DNA of 64,000 bases from Streptomyces yatensis (GCF_018069625.1 NZ_CP072941.1:8246001-8310000); one strand, 5' to 3'; shown: positions 19,001 to 26,722, numbered from the stretch's first letter. Numbers and translations: made by a program. The notes: generated by a model from the letters alone, not told the origin.

Positions 19001-19836
19001 CCTCTGGGAGCAAGGACAAGGACCTCTCCAGGGAACTTCCGCTGCGGTGGTGGATGGACTGGGGTACGACCATTCCGGGTGTCCCTGATCCGACCGGCGA
19101 GGACGAGATAGTGTCGCCGCCAACGACGGCCCGCTGCGACAAGGTGATATCCGGCAAGGACCCGGGGTGTGTGCTCCCGTCGTACAAGCCGGGGTACACC
19201 ATCAACTCCGAGGCGTTCCCGGGCGCGGCGGCGCACATCTGGCTGATCCAGAACAAGCACGCGAAGAAGCTGGGTAAGTCCCCGCAGACGCCGCTGCACT
19301 ATCTGCCGTCCAAGGCGCGCAACGCCCCCGGTCAAGATCCGGACAATAGCCTGGATCCGGTCAGCCGCAAGCCGGGGAACCGTAAGGCGGTGTGCGGGCG
19401 CGCGTTCCGCAAACACAACGACACCGCCACGATCATGACCCCCAACGGTAATCCCGACACGATCTCGTGTGACGAGTTCCCGTTCGCGGCGACGTACGAG
19501 TCTCCCGGATTCCCCGCTGCCAACGGCGGACTCAACCCGGCCAAGAACTCCGACTACGCCGGTCTGGAGTGCGTGCAGACGGTGGTGGCGAAGGGTGACG
19601 GAACCCGTGAGCACCTGTACAACGACACCACCTACGACGATCCTAAGTGGCCCGCGCTGTGCGGCCGATCGTCGATGTCGACCTACATCAACACCCAGTC
19701 GATGCAGCCATTCGGCATAATCTTCGCCAAGCAATTCCGGCTGCTGGACAAAGATGAGTACTGGGTCGACCCGGCCAATGGACGTTTCGCGGACTGCGAC
19801 CCGTCCAAGGACGAGATCAAGTGCAAGATGAAGTGA
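16012..19836 (+). CDS. secreted DNRLRE-type protein with C-terminal NucA/NucB-like nuclease domain (putative toxin)
   Basis: 1274 residues. An N-terminal export signal (RTRRRLSIALGTVLL, then Ala-rich to about residue 55) is followed by a long beta-rich region of the kind seen in Streptomyces Rhs/DNRLRE surface proteins (QYPVTVDPS, NVFDTYVQQG, SFITWNTAAFKDALV, LVQSWSSALDGKG). Residues about 1120-1265 look like a NucA/NucB DNase: KAVCGRAFRKHND, CDEFPFAATYES (about 1153) and QPFGIIFAKQFRLLDKDEYWV match the family's CDEYPFAT box and its LLxxDxFWV end. Six or more cysteines there could be disulphide-bonded. A SUKH-fold gene follows directly, as in polymorphic toxin loci. The start codon is uncertain. 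Confidence 0.75.
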   Translation: MNSFYQPAPRPEAGGGEHITLSGLSRTRRRLSIALGTVLLTTSGAAIAIVPTADATPSATGKASARAADPSKAEVRAADFAWAVKHNKSGIPWALTQAKNTGKKTLVPDETTTTSITYANPDGTLTSELTAGPARIQQDGRWVDVDARLTTAAGGSVKAKAHPNGLELSGGGGTPTKSLKAADEATARDLVTLGEGTQQVTLQWKGGLPKPDLDGTRATYRNALPGADVIVEATRTGFEQYVKLDQRPTGAYSYTMPLKAKGLKAAARTDGSVLFTDAKTGAERAVMPAPVMWDASVDKTSGKHENRHPVNMKVVDRDNGDVDLVVTPDRAWLADPATQYPVTVDPSTSNLTNVFDTYVQQGETGDLSTDVELDFGNPGTTNSDGTPRTARSFITWNTAAFKDALVTNADVSLWNFHSGNDDCKAYEWTVWDTSASSTASRWTKQPTWQQQYHSSTQTKGNPACTTAPDGWISADVTTLVQSWSSALDGKGHMGLRAATDDIKAWKRVNSANATSNPPKLNVTWNYRPGDGTAQQAGPPFKSYAGLWAVNTTTPTLRDKFSDADGDTLNGTFQVYDAATNKPITTPAGEGLIVSEFVKPGEWASVKVPAGQLVDGKTYKFRTNAYDGTHYNLNFSPWREFVVDTTAPGVPKSVVSETYPENLPGGAVGEQGRFDVDTGVDDARDVEYRIGPADTDDDGNSGNTSTDGWQRTPTTNNGFAAKASFYAAPAEDGNHQAEVRSVDRADNTGATRVYGFASPRRTDTGRAKKIDIDLPKPNIGATAPGYRDEPQPAWDWATVQQNGMVRDGRPQVYRSTGPKSRSTVTLTPLAELKRSPEDAARARRQLRLPEYPDPIIKGAWCDPTLVNIKAQMTRTEACLPTQVTFEVTDLASQPPKVYQQMFDVLYMLKTDPESNKVKTWMQIDPRDWSIPAPKLPFPGGANGMILLDVQSWCQSDGCDKQAQDWDFYGGRSRWSGNQDQHIITGVADFEWNGSVNNSSGSKDKDLSRELPLRWWMDWGTTIPGVPDPTGEDEIVSPPTTARCDKVISGKDPGCVLPSYKPGYTINSEAFPGAAAHIWLIQNKHAKKLGKSPQTPLHYLPSKARNAPGQDPDNSLDPVSRKPGNRKAVCGRAFRKHNDTATIMTPNGNPDTISCDEFPFAATYESPGFPAANGGLNPAKNSDYAGLECVQTVVAKGDGTREHLYNDTTYDDPKWPALCGRSSMSTYINTQSMQPFGIIFAKQFRLLDKDEYWVDPANGRFADCDPSKDEIKCKMK

Positions 19837-19965
19837 CCAGTCGCTGCGCCGTGCGGGTTCGGATGGTCTGACCTGTGCGGTCCGGCTACGCAGGGGTACG
19901 CCCACCTGGTGGACATCGGGTAGGCGTGCCCCTCTTTCCCCTCGCCTACGTCAATGGAGGACACG

Positions 19966-20592
19966 ATGAGCGACGTTCTGCCCGCCTGGACCGCCATCAC
20001 CGACTGGCTGGCGGTGCACGCGCCCGCCTCGCACGCCACCTTACGGCCGGGCGCTAAGGTGGGCGAGGTTCGTTCCACCGAAGACGAGCTGGGGCTGAGC
20101 CTGCCCGCCGATCTGGCCACGCTGCTGATGGTGTGCGACGGAACGGTCGATGCTTCAGCCCATGACCGCGACCCTGACGAGTACGATCCGGGCCTGTTCC
20201 TCGCCCAGCACCATCTGCTGCCGCTTGAGGAGATCGCGCACGTCCGGGGCCGGGGAGGGAACACCGACCCGTTCTGGGACTCATGGGTTCCGTTCGCCGT
20301 CACCGACTACTCCCTCCCTCCGTGGGGCGGCTTGGCAGTCGACGCTGGTGGTCGGCTCGCAACCTTCCACCTAGCCGGTGGTGAGCCGCCATCTGAACCG
20401 CTCACCTCCCCTGGATACGGGTCCCTCAGCGAGTTCCTGGTCGCCCTGGCCGAAGCCCTCACCCAAGGCACCGGCCCGCTGGCGGCCGCAGTTGTTCCTG
20501 GGTTCCACCGGGGCGCACTGGTGTGGGGCCCTTTGCCGGGTGACGGTGCTCCATGGAGGTCGGCGCACCCGGAGAACGGCGCCACAACTTGA
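19966..20592 (+). CDS. SMI1/KNR4 (SUKH) family protein, probable immunity protein
   Basis: 208 residues from ATG at 19966 with GGAGG 7 bases upstream; the in-frame ATG at 19954 would be inside that site. The SUKH pattern is clear: an initial amphipathic helix with W (PAWTAITDWLAVHAP), STEDELGLSLPADLATLLMVCDG, HHLLPLEEIAH, and WDSWVPFAVTDYSLPPWGGLAVDAGGRLATF. SUKH proteins are common immunity proteins against nuclease toxins. It starts 129 bases after the nuclease-tailed protein on the same strand, which supports a toxin/immunity pair. It is cytoplasmic, with no signal. Confidence 0.85.
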   Translation: MSDVLPAWTAITDWLAVHAPASHATLRPGAKVGEVRSTEDELGLSLPADLATLLMVCDGTVDASAHDRDPDEYDPGLFLAQHHLLPLEEIAHVRGRGGNTDPFWDSWVPFAVTDYSLPPWGGLAVDAGGRLATFHLAGGEPPSEPLTSPGYGSLSEFLVALAEALTQGTGPLAAAVVPGFHRGALVWGPLPGDGAPWRSAHPENGATT

Positions 20593-20741
20593 ACGGCAGC
20601 GCGTGACGGCCATGTGGCAGAACGGAATGCAAGATGCCTCTGAATGGTTGTCAGCGGGGCGTGTTCGGCGATGTCGCGCAGCACGTGCAGCGGTGTGATC
20701 CAGAGCAAGACCCATGTGCCGTTGGTCCACACGCAGAATGA

Positions 20742-20858
20742 TTGGAAGACGTCATCGAAGCTGTTGGCGAAGTAGCTGCCGCGACCGGGGGTTGACGACC
20801 TGATCGACTCGGCATGGTCGCCGAAGTTCATGAGGTAGTTGCGTGCCTGCATCGCGTG
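20742..20858 (-). pseudogene. DDE (integrase-core) transposase scrap
   Basis: The frame reads HAMQARNYLMNFGDHAESI and SYFANSFDDVFQ. This is the central part of an IS3/IS481-like integrase-core transposase (family form QQARNLLMDLGERA, FTxxFDAVF). A longer copy lies at 24850-25340 and a C-terminal piece at 26500-26722. Only about 39 codons remain here. Confidence 0.6.
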
Positions 20859-21035
20859 TGGTGGGAGAGTTTGCCCTGTGCTGGGAGTTGTTTCGGGCGT
20901 ATGCATACATATGCGACACCCGGTCACGATGCCAGCTTCCAGGCAACTCGGGACGCAGGAGCCGAAAAGGTGGACTCTTTTACTCGGCTGATTGCGCGTC
21001 AGCGTGACCTGGAAGAACCGACCGGAGCATGCCGC

Positions 21036-21340
21036 TCAGCCTCGACGTAACTGGGGGTTATGGGGTCGCAGGTTCAAATCCTGTCGTCCCGACCAGCGTT
21101 TTCGCGGGTCGGAGGCCATTTCCGCAGAGATGCGGGGGCGGCCTTTTCCGTGTTTTCGGGGGTTGTGGTCGCATGGTGGTCGCGGCTTGGGCAGATGCAC
21201 CTTCTGTTCGGTGGTGGTGAGGGCTGTGTCGATGGCGTTGACGGCGGTGCGGGCGGCTTCCGGGGTGAGGTGGCTGTAGATATTGGCGGTGGTGGAGAGA
21301 GTGGAGTGCCGCAGAGTCTTGGAGACGACGGTGAGGGGGC
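21036..21340 (-). pseudogene. integrase (tyrosine recombinase), C-terminal part
   Basis: Leftward frame with LTVVSKTLRHSTLSTTANIYSHLT, then EAARTAVNAIDTAL and the tail WSGRQDLNLRPHNPQLRRG. The box LRHSTLSTTANIYSHLT holds the second His region and the catalytic Tyr (NIYSHL) of tyrosine recombinases. The tail runs through a tRNA-derived att core, as usual for tRNA-integrating elements. Upstream of about 21340 the integrase homology stops abruptly and Rhs sequence begins; the missing middle is found at 23031-23546. Confidence 0.8.
21048..21095 (+). other. attachment-site core: 3' part of a tRNA-Pro gene
   Basis: CTGGGGG is followed by GGGTCGCAGGTTCAAATCC and TGTCGTCCCGACCA, the anticodon-side stem, T-arm and acceptor end of a tRNA-Pro(GGG). 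The 5' half of the tRNA is absent and the anticodon stem is altered, so this is not a working tRNA gene. An integrase tail reads into it from the right. It is best read as an att copy of an integrative element whose partner site lies elsewhere. Confidence 0.75.
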
Positions 21341-21359
21341 GTCGGCGGTAATGGAGATG

Positions 21360-22555
21360 GCCGCGGCGAGGAAGGCGGCCACGGGGGCCGGCTACCTCTA
21401 CGACGCCGACGGCGAGCTCCTCATCCGCCGTGCCACGACGGCTGACGGGGGCACGGTCCTCTATCTGGGCGCCACCGAGGTCCGTCTCACTGCCCAGGGC
21501 TCGGCGAAGACCTTGACCGGCACCCGCTATTACACCGGCGCCGGGCAGACCATCGCGGAGCGCACCGGCGCAAAGGGCCAGTCCACCACGGAGCTGACCT
21601 TCTTCGCCGCCGACCACCACGGCACCGGCACCCTGGCCGTCGATGCCGGCACCCGTGCGGTCTCCAAGCGCTACACCACCCCCTTCGGCGCTCCGCGTGG
21701 TGTCAAGCCCACCACATGGCCGGACGACAAGGCGTTCCTCGGCAAGCCGGCCGACGGCGTCACCGGCCTCACCCACATGGGCGCCCGCGAATACGATCCC
21801 GTCACGGGCCAATTCCTCAGCCTCGACCCGCTCCTCACTTCCGATCAGGGGCAGTCCCTCAACGGCTACAGCTATGCCAACCAGAATCCGGTCACTGACT
21901 CGGATCCCACGGGCCTCTGTGTAGACCCCGGCAACGGGCACTGCATGCCGACCAACGGCGGAGACGCCGGTAAAGACGCCCCACCGGAGAACCACTACCC
22001 CAGCGGTGGTGGTCGGCACCATGGTGGCGGTGGCGGTGGCGGTGGCGGTGGCGGAGGCGGCAGAGGTGGAGGTGGGCACGGAAGGCGGAGAAGAAGGCTG
22101 ACGATGCGGTCGAAGCAGCCGAGAAGGCCGTCGAGAAGTGCCACAGCTTCACCGAAGAAACGCAGGTCGAACTCGCAGACGGCGGCCACAGTGACATCAA
22201 GGACATCAAGGTCGGCGATAAGGTTCTCGCCACCGATCCCGAAACCGGGAAGAGTGAAGTTCGCCCGGTCGTTGCGACGATCGTCACCAACGATGACAAG
22301 GATTTCACCGACCTCACAGTGAGGACCGGTGACCGACCCGCGTCGATCATCGCCACCGACACCCACCCGTTCTGGGTAACGAGCGAGGCCCGCTGGGTGA
22401 ACGCCGGCGACGTCATCACCGGCATGCGGCTCCGCACGGACAAGGGCGAGGCCGTGACGGTCGTCTCCGTGCGTCACTTCACGAAGCTGCAACGCACCTA
22501 TGACCTCACAGTCAGCGGAATCCACGGGGTAAGCATGCTGGCGGCGGTTGGGTAA
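21360..22555 (+). pseudogene. Rhs core fragment with HINT domain, frameshifted
   Basis: The fragment begins inside a YD-repeat (GYLYDADGELLIRR) and carries the Rhs core end (HMGAREYDPVTGQFLSLDPL, NGYSYANQNPVTDSDPTG). A glycine run follows (22022-22080). From 22082, in a different frame, comes a Lys/Ala helix and a HINT/intein-like domain: SFTEETQVELADGG, VLATDPETGKSE, TDTHPFWVTSEARWVNAGDV, TYDLTVSGIHGVS. The usual exit after HINT (YYVLAG...VLVHN) is replaced by MLAAVG and a stop at 22555, so no toxin tip follows. The 5' part of the Rhs gene is missing. In other Rhs proteins HINT releases the toxin tip. Confidence 0.75.
22022..22080 (+). repeat. GGTGGC-type simple repeat coding for poly-glycine
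   Basis: Six-base GGTGGC units repeat in tandem and encode a glycine linker between the Rhs core and the HINT domain. The reading frame of the domains on each side differs by one base across it, so slippage here is the likely cause of the frameshift. Confidence 0.8.
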
Positions 22556-22685
22556 TTCGCGAATATGCAGGTCGCGGAGACCCGATTGGAAGGATGCTCA
22601 GATGGAATCCTGGAGGCGGCCATCATGGTGAGGGTGCCTACTGGAGAGTCGTGGGTCCTGAAGGGGATCTGGGAGGAATCATTCG

Positions 22686-23590
22686 ATGACCGGCGATCGG
22701 AAGTTGACGGGCTTTCGGCGGTGGGCCATCCCCGTGCTGGACCTGCTCAGCGCGGAGCCCGAAAGGCAATTGCAGTACTTGCAGACGTCGGGGGTGGGAG
22801 CAGACGAAATATTGCTTCAATTCGACGACTTGCTGCACGTGGCTCGCGCCAGAGTGGCTGACGGTTCGCTGAACGGCGAGGATTATCGTTTGCTTCAGGT
22901 GGTCGGCGAAAGCGTCGATCCCGTAAGTGAGGGCCCTGAGGAGATTTGGGCTGAGGGTGCACTCGAAGAAGCCGTCGAATGGGAAGAGCTGCGGGTGGCG
23001 TCTGCGGCTGCAAAGTCAGATTTGGAGCTGTTCGTGGAAGCGGATCGTCCGGATCCCTGCCTTGTGGAGGAGGCGGTGGAAGCGGCGGGTGACGTTGGTG
23101 GGGTCGAGCGGCCTGCCCTTCGGGGTGGTGAAGACGAGCCTGTTGCCCATCCAGCCCGTTCCGGCCGCCTGACGGTCTTCCTGCTGCCGTTCCTGGTGGA
23201 TCTTGAGGGAGTTGATGCATTCGGTGGGCAGGGCGATGCGTCGTTCGGAGGCGAGGGTCTTGGTGTTCAGGACGGTCAAGCCGCCGCTTCGGGTGCGCTG
23301 GAGGGAGCGGTGGATGGTGGCGGTGCCGCCGTTCAGGTCGAGGTCTTCCCAGTGGAGGCCGAGGAGTTCGCCCTTGCGGAGTCCGGTGGGCAGGGCGAGT
23401 TCGTACAGGGTGTGAAGCCGGTCGACGGCCGCGTACGGCAGATCGGAGTCTGCCTTGAGCTCGTCGGCGATGGCGGCGCGGGCCGCGTGGCGGAGGCGCT
23501 CCTCGGCCTCGACGGCCCGGTGCCCCTCGGCGATGGTTTCCGCCACGGCGGGGCTGGGCGTTGTGCCGCTCGCCCGGGCCGGTCCGCTAT
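22686..23590 (+). CDS. putative immunity-type protein whose 3' end runs into antisense integrase DNA
   Basis: ATG at 22686 follows a good GGGAGGA site. The first 115 or so residues (RRWAIPVLDLLSAEPERQLQ, DEILLQFDDLLHVARARVADG, GEDYRLLQVVGESVDPVSEG) look like a compact helical acidic protein of the sort found after Rhs toxins; I cannot name the family. From about 23030 the frame is the antisense of the integrase gene and the sequence there is not protein-like. The original stop was probably lost at a recombination joint, giving a 301-codon hybrid. The product may be unstable. Confidence 0.45.
23031..23546 (-). pseudogene. integrase (tyrosine recombinase), middle part
   Basis: Leftward frame with LHTLYELALPTGLRKGELLGLHWEDLDL (catalytic Arg region), RTRSGGLTVLNTKTLASERRIALP, GNRLVFTTPKGRPLDPTNVTRRFH and AGIRTIRFHE. 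The next expected box (DLRHTxATLLLEQG) is missing because homology ends at RFHE and a stop follows. Its continuation, LTVVSKTLRHSTL, is at 21340 and below. The two parts would rejoin with only about 15 residues lost. The N-terminal SAM-like domain is also incomplete upstream of 23546. Confidence 0.75.
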
Positions 23591-23814
23591 GAGCCTGCCG
23601 ACCGGCTCTGGTTCACCGCCCTTGTCCGGGCTGATACCCCGGCGCCAGTGGCGCGAGGCACCGCTGGTGACGGCTATCGGGAAAAACCTCGTTCAGCGCG
23701 TTCCAGAAGTCCGCAAGGGAGCCTGGACACGGGCCGCTCCGAATCGTTGGACGCGGACAGAGCGGGCCCCTTATATCGAGAGGTGCTCGTGAGCGGACGC
23801 GTTAGCATCGCGGG
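23547..23814. other. spacer before epimerase gene
   Basis: It should hold the N-terminal part of the integrase on the minus strand, but no matching frame remains. CTTATATCGAGAGG near 23770-23785 is unusually AT-containing and could be part of the promoter of the next gene. Nothing else is visible. Confidence 0.3.
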
Positions 23815-24693
23815 ATGCGTGTACTAGTCACAGGGGCAACTGGATACGTCGGGCATGCTGTTGCGGTTGCTCTGGCCGAGGTGGGGCATGAGGTCGCTGC
23901 CCTGACACGGGACTCGGGTTCGGGAAGAGCGAGGGCGCTGGAGGACTTCGGGGTCCTGCCGCTGCGCGGGCGGCTCGCGGACCGTGCCCTGCTCAGCGGG
24001 ATGCTCGTGGGCGTGGACGCCGTGGTCCACACTGCCTTCGACCCGGATGACCCCGTCGGCGCCGATCGTGCTCTGTTCGCTGCCCTCGCCGCCGCCGGTG
24101 GCCGACGGCATCTTGTGTATACGACCGGCTGCTCGGTCTACGGTGAGCACGCCCACGCGATGCTGACACCTCAGACCCCCGTCGACAACGGCAATGTCCG
24201 CGCTCGTCTGGAAGCGGAACTGCGGGGTGCGGGACTTCCGCACACGGTGCTGCGGCCGGCGATGGTGCACGGCGGCGATGCACGCAGTTCGATCGTCGGG
24301 GACTGGTTCCGCGAGGCCGCCTCCACCGGGCCGGTGCACCGGGGGCGACGTGACAAGGTGTGGTCCTGGATTCACGTCGAGGACCTCGCGCGGGCGTACG
24401 TGGCGCTGCTGCGTGCGCCGGGAGATCACGAGGGGTGCACCTATCTGCTGGCTGACGCGCATCCGGCGACTCCGTTGGCTGTCGTGGAAGCCGCTGCCCG
24501 AGTGGCCGGCAACAGCGACGCCGTGGCCTTCGCCCCGATCGAGAACGAGAAGCCCGTATACCGGGTGTTCGACCGTGACGAGGTCATCGACTCCTCTGTT
24601 GCCAGGGCCGCGCTGGGGTGGACCCCGCAGGAAAGCGATGTCCTGGCGGCACTGCCTCCCTCGTTCGAGCGGTGGTCGGCCGCGCGGCCCTGA
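23815..24693 (+). CDS. NAD(P)-dependent epimerase/dehydratase (extended SDR)
   Basis: 292 residues from ATG at 23815; the ribosome site is weak. A Rossmann fold starts MRVLVTGATGYVG (GxxGxxG). VDAVVHTAF, the catalytic region TTGCSVYGEH, RPAMVHGG and WSWIHVEDLARAYV follow, as in extended SDR/UDP-glucose-epimerase relatives. The usual YxxxK is replaced by a region without a clear Lys (NVRARLEAEL), so it may be an atypical member binding NAD(P) without classical epimerase chemistry. It is isolated among transposase scraps. Confidence 0.8.
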   Translation: MRVLVTGATGYVGHAVAVALAEVGHEVAALTRDSGSGRARALEDFGVLPLRGRLADRALLSGMLVGVDAVVHTAFDPDDPVGADRALFAALAAAGGRRHLVYTTGCSVYGEHAHAMLTPQTPVDNGNVRARLEAELRGAGLPHTVLRPAMVHGGDARSSIVGDWFREAASTGPVHRGRRDKVWSWIHVEDLARAYVALLRAPGDHEGCTYLLADAHPATPLAVVEAAARVAGNSDAVAFAPIENEKPVYRVFDRDEVIDSSVARAALGWTPQESDVLAALPPSFERWSAARP

Positions 24694-24849
24694 GCGGGTT
24701 CTGAAGGCGAACGGAAAGCGAGCCGACGCAGGTCGGAGACGCAAGAGGGGTCTGCGCAACCCGGCGCAGCCTACGAAGAAACATCTTTCGCCCCGCTGGT
24801 CGCGCAACGGCTCGTTGGCGGCGCTGCGGGTGCCGAAAACTGTGTCACC

Positions 24850-25340
24850 CTATGCGACCTGCGTGTATTCGTGGATGAGGCCGCCGAGTCGATCGCGTCG
24901 AGAGCTGGGAGGGTTGTCCCTGGCGATGGGCGGATCGGGGTCGGTGAGTCGGTCTGGTGCCCGTTGTCCGAGGGATCGATGCGGCCGGTGTCTGTTGTAG
25001 TGATCCGCGTACTCGCTGGTGACGAGGCGGAGGTGGCGCTCTCCGGTGATCAGGATGCGGTCGGTGGCCTCGCGTCGGCATGATCCGATCCAGCGTTCGG
25101 CGATGGCGTTCATCCGTGGCACGGCGGGCAGCGTGGGTACCACACGCCTGCCTGCCGCTTGGAAGACGGCGTCGGAGCTGGCGGTGACGTAGGCGCCGCG
25201 GTCCCGGATGAGGAAGCTGATCGACTTTGCACGGTCCCCGAGGTCCATGAGGTAGTTCCGCGCTTGCTGGGTGATCCAGGGGCCGGTCGGGTTGCGCGTG
25301 GCGCCGGCGACGCGCAAGGCGCAGGACCAGCTGCCGCGGT
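24850..25340 (-). pseudogene. DDE (integrase-core) transposase, C-terminal half
   Basis: Leftward frame: NPTGPWITQQARNYLMDLGD, SISFLIRDRGAYVTASSDAVF, RMNAIAERWIGSCRREATDRI, EYADHYNRHRPHRSLGQR and LGGLIHEYTQVA to the stop at 24850. RDR and NAIAERW cover the second Asp and third (Glu) catalytic positions of IS3/IS481-type transposases; the first catalytic Asp and the DNA-binding half are gone. The degraded VVPTLPAVPR stretch replaces the usual VxxIPPRSPR. Confidence 0.75.
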
Positions 25341-25721
25341 GCTTCCGACTTCGGTGGTCGGCCCGGACGGCGGTGTGGACAGGTCCACTTCCGGGCGACG
25401 AGGCGTGCGTGCCAGCGCAGGACCGAAGCCGCAGGTCACCTCGGGTGACATATTTTCCGGCACCCACAGGTGCCAGGGTCGGCAGTGTATCGGAAGCGAG
25501 TAGATCCTGAAGGGGGCACGGAGTTGGCTTACAAGACGACCTTCCTCCCTGACGGCAGCATTGCGCATATCAAATTCAAGTGAGGATGAGGACCATGGAA
25601 TCGGACGACTCCCAGGTTCTGGCCAGCCTGATTCGCTGGGAATCATCGCTGGGTGGCCTGATCGACGCCGCCAACCGATGCGATCGCCACGAGGGGTCGT
25701 CTGGACAGGGAGGAACCCTCA
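25341..25721. other. mixed remnants, no intact gene
   Basis: A short plus-strand frame ending at 25580 reads VYRKRVDPEGGTELAY then FLPDGSIAHIKFK. This looks like the natural C-terminus of a secreted toxin or Rhs tip, but I cannot name it. Another short frame follows from 25580 without recognisable homology. GGGAGGA at 25709-25715 serves the GNAT remnant. Confidence 0.3.
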
Positions 25722-25910
25722 GTGACACAGACCGCGCACCACGACTACAGCGTGCGCCCCGCGACACCGGACGACGTCGACGGCGCGCGCCGCGTCATGC
25801 TCGACACCTTCCACCGGGAGTTCGGCTACGGATACGTGCCCCAGTGGCACCGCGACACCGTGGACATCACGGGCACGTATCTCGACGACCCCCGGCATCT
25901 GCTGGGGTGA
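25722..25910 (+). pseudogene. GNAT acetyltransferase, N-terminal fragment
   Basis: GTG at 25722 has a GGGAGGA site. The frame encodes YSVRPATPDDVDGARRVMLDTF and YLDDPRHLLG before a stop, as at the start of GNAT N-acetyltransferases, where the sequence should continue VVAVD...GTTG into the acetyl-CoA site. Only 62 codons remain, with no later GNAT motif in any frame, so the rest has been deleted. Confidence 0.65.
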
Positions 25911-25929
25911 CGTGCTCGATCATGGGTGA

Positions 25930-26385
25930 ATGACTGCCTTCTACCATGTGTGCTTCGTGGTCCCGGATATCGAGCAGGCGATGCAGGATCTTCGGCGTGC
26001 AGCCGGGGCCGAGTGGAGTGAGCCCGTGTCCGACCGGCTCGGTGAGTGGGACTTCCGCATCGTCTTCACCGCAGGCGGGCCGCCCTTCATCGAGCTCATT
26101 GAGGGGCCCTCAGACAGTCCCTGGGACGCGTCCAAGGGAGCCAGGTTCGATCACATCGGCTTCTGGACCAGCGATGTGCGGCACGGTTCCCAGCGTCTGG
26201 AAGAAGAGGGCATGCCTGTGGACTTCTCCGGTTGCCTCTATGGCCGACCGTTCGCCTATCACCAGATGGACAGCATCGGTGCCCGGATCGAACTCGTTGA
26301 CGTCGGCAGGCAGGCCAGCTTCCTCAACCGGTGGCATCCGGGCGGGAAGCCGATGCCCGCCATCGACGAGACGCCCAGAAGCTGA
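25930..26385 (+). CDS. VOC (glyoxalase/bleomycin-resistance) family protein
   Basis: 151 residues. ATG at 25930 lacks a strong ribosome site. The N-terminal FYHVCFVVPDIEQAM and the later FDHIGFWTSDV give the paired beta-alpha-beta-beta-beta modules with metal-ligand His residues (HVC, HIG); the Glu ligands would be FIELIEG and RIELVDVG. It has the normal length and no lesions. The substrate is unknown; relatives act as dioxygenases, isomerases or drug-binding proteins. Confidence 0.85.
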   Translation: MTAFYHVCFVVPDIEQAMQDLRRAAGAEWSEPVSDRLGEWDFRIVFTAGGPPFIELIEGPSDSPWDASKGARFDHIGFWTSDVRHGSQRLEEEGMPVDFSGCLYGRPFAYHQMDSIGARIELVDVGRQASFLNRWHPGGKPMPAIDETPRS

Positions 26386-26499
26386 TACGCCCGGTGTCTT
26401 CGTGGGGTCCCGTCCGCTGTTGGGAGACCCCCGTCCGGGCGCTCCCCGTCCGGGCGGTTGTCACAGGGCGAGGCTCATCAGGATCTCGTCCCGGTCGTC

Positions 26500-26722
26500 G
26501 CCGGGGGCCACCCACATCCTCATCATGGACGAGGCCCACGCCCGCCACGTCCTCGCAGCCTGCGAGCAGCACTACAACGAGCACCGACCCCACCAAGCAC
26601 GCAATCAGTTACCACCCGACGCCGCTGAACAATCTGCCGTGGCGCATGACCTCAACACTCACAAAGTCCTGCGTACCCGGATCCTCGGCGGTCTCCTCAA
26701 CGAGTACCGCTATGCCGTCTGA
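26500..26722 (+). pseudogene. DDE (integrase-core) transposase, C-terminal scrap
   Basis: The frame reads EAHARHVLAACEQHYNEHRPHQARNQLPP and later LRTRILGGLLNEYRYAV before the stop. This is the C-terminal end (YNxHRPH box, LGGxxNEY end) of the same broad transposase family as 24850-25340, in opposite orientation. It overlaps the last codons of the oxidoreductase on the other strand and seems to have replaced that gene's end. Confidence 0.7.

Noticed and set aside
21048..21095. A complete tRNA-Pro gene
   Set aside because: The T-arm and acceptor end are present, but no D-arm or 5' acceptor strand precedes them, so only an att fragment is supported.
22022..22080. Repeat array considered as a CRISPR
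   Set aside because: It is an uninterrupted six-base coding repeat without spacers. No CRISPR-like repeat-spacer pattern was seen in the window.
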